A DNA stretch of 14,206 nt from an uncultured Lachnospiraceae bacterium (GTDB lineage: Bacteria > Bacillota_A > Clostridia > Lachnospirales > Lachnospiraceae): NCBI GenBank assembly GCA_949957035.1, contig CATLIP010000027.1:1-14206 (forward strand), given 5' to 3'. Below, piece by piece: positions 14,171 through 14,206 of this stretch. Under the pieces are notes generated by a model, which saw only the letters and a list, made by a program, of their open reading frames with translations, did no database searches and had not been told where the DNA came from. The position numbers and the translations under genes are program-made. Position 1 is the first letter of the stretch, and every line of letters begins with the position of its first letter.

Positions 14171-14177
14171 ACCTCCC
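14171..14177 (-). promoter_or_regulatory. Ribosome binding site that sets the GTG start of the MalF-like permease
   Basis: On the minus strand GGGAGGT lies 6 bases before GTG 14164, well placed for initiation. No in-frame ATG is present between this site and the window edge. Confidence 0.75.
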
Positions 14178-14206
14178 TTATAATCTCTAATATAAACTTG
14201 AAAAGG

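Overview
The window looks like a stretch of core chromosome from a low-to-mid GC Firmicute, most likely Lachnospiraceae or a related clostridial family. The basis is strong AGGAGG-type ribosome binding sites, the Firmicute-type class III fructose-1,6-bisphosphatase, a long-form hibernation factor, and several clostridial-style proteins. This is inference from protein character, not a database match. I see no transposase, integrase, phage gene, CRISPR array, tRNA or rRNA.

Layout. 1-119 (+) is the C-terminal end of a ROK-family sugar kinase (glucokinase-like). It meets a convergent class A penicillin-binding protein (206-2752, -) at a shared hairpin terminator. A divergent promoter region (2753-2919) separates that gene from an IMPACT/YigZ-family gene (2920-3621, +). 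This converges, over another hairpin, with the hibernation-promoting factor gene (3705-4241, -). Upstream of hpf is a minus-strand run read as typA/bipA (5850-7676), a PAP2 membrane phosphatase (4969-5853, 4-base overlap with typA) and a PsiE-like membrane protein with a CorC-like tail (4344-4955). Divergent from typA, the plus strand carries a tandem OB-fold SSB-like protein (7867-8496), then dapA and dapB (8593-10260) behind a near-consensus promoter, then the class III fbp (10358-12310). fbp ends at a long hairpin shared with two convergent CUT1-type sugar ABC permease genes (12431-14164, -). Their binding protein is not in the window.

Together these genes cover cell-wall synthesis and lipid-carrier or lipid phosphate chemistry (PBP, PAP2, and dapA/dapB supplying diaminopimelate and lysine), translation and ribosome stress (TypA, HPF, IMPACT), central carbon metabolism (ROK kinase, Fbp) and sugar import. 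Coding density is high and no gene-free stretch exceeds 300 bases.

I did not find a convincing undescribed system. The points most worth checking are the PsiE-like/CorC-like fusion translated next to PAP2 and TypA, the two-OB-fold SSB-like protein, and a hairpin with a T-run between the PsiE-like gene and hpf. In four genes (YigZ, HPF, SSB-like, DapA) the longest reading frame starts upstream of the start that the ribosome binding site supports; the supported start is given here.
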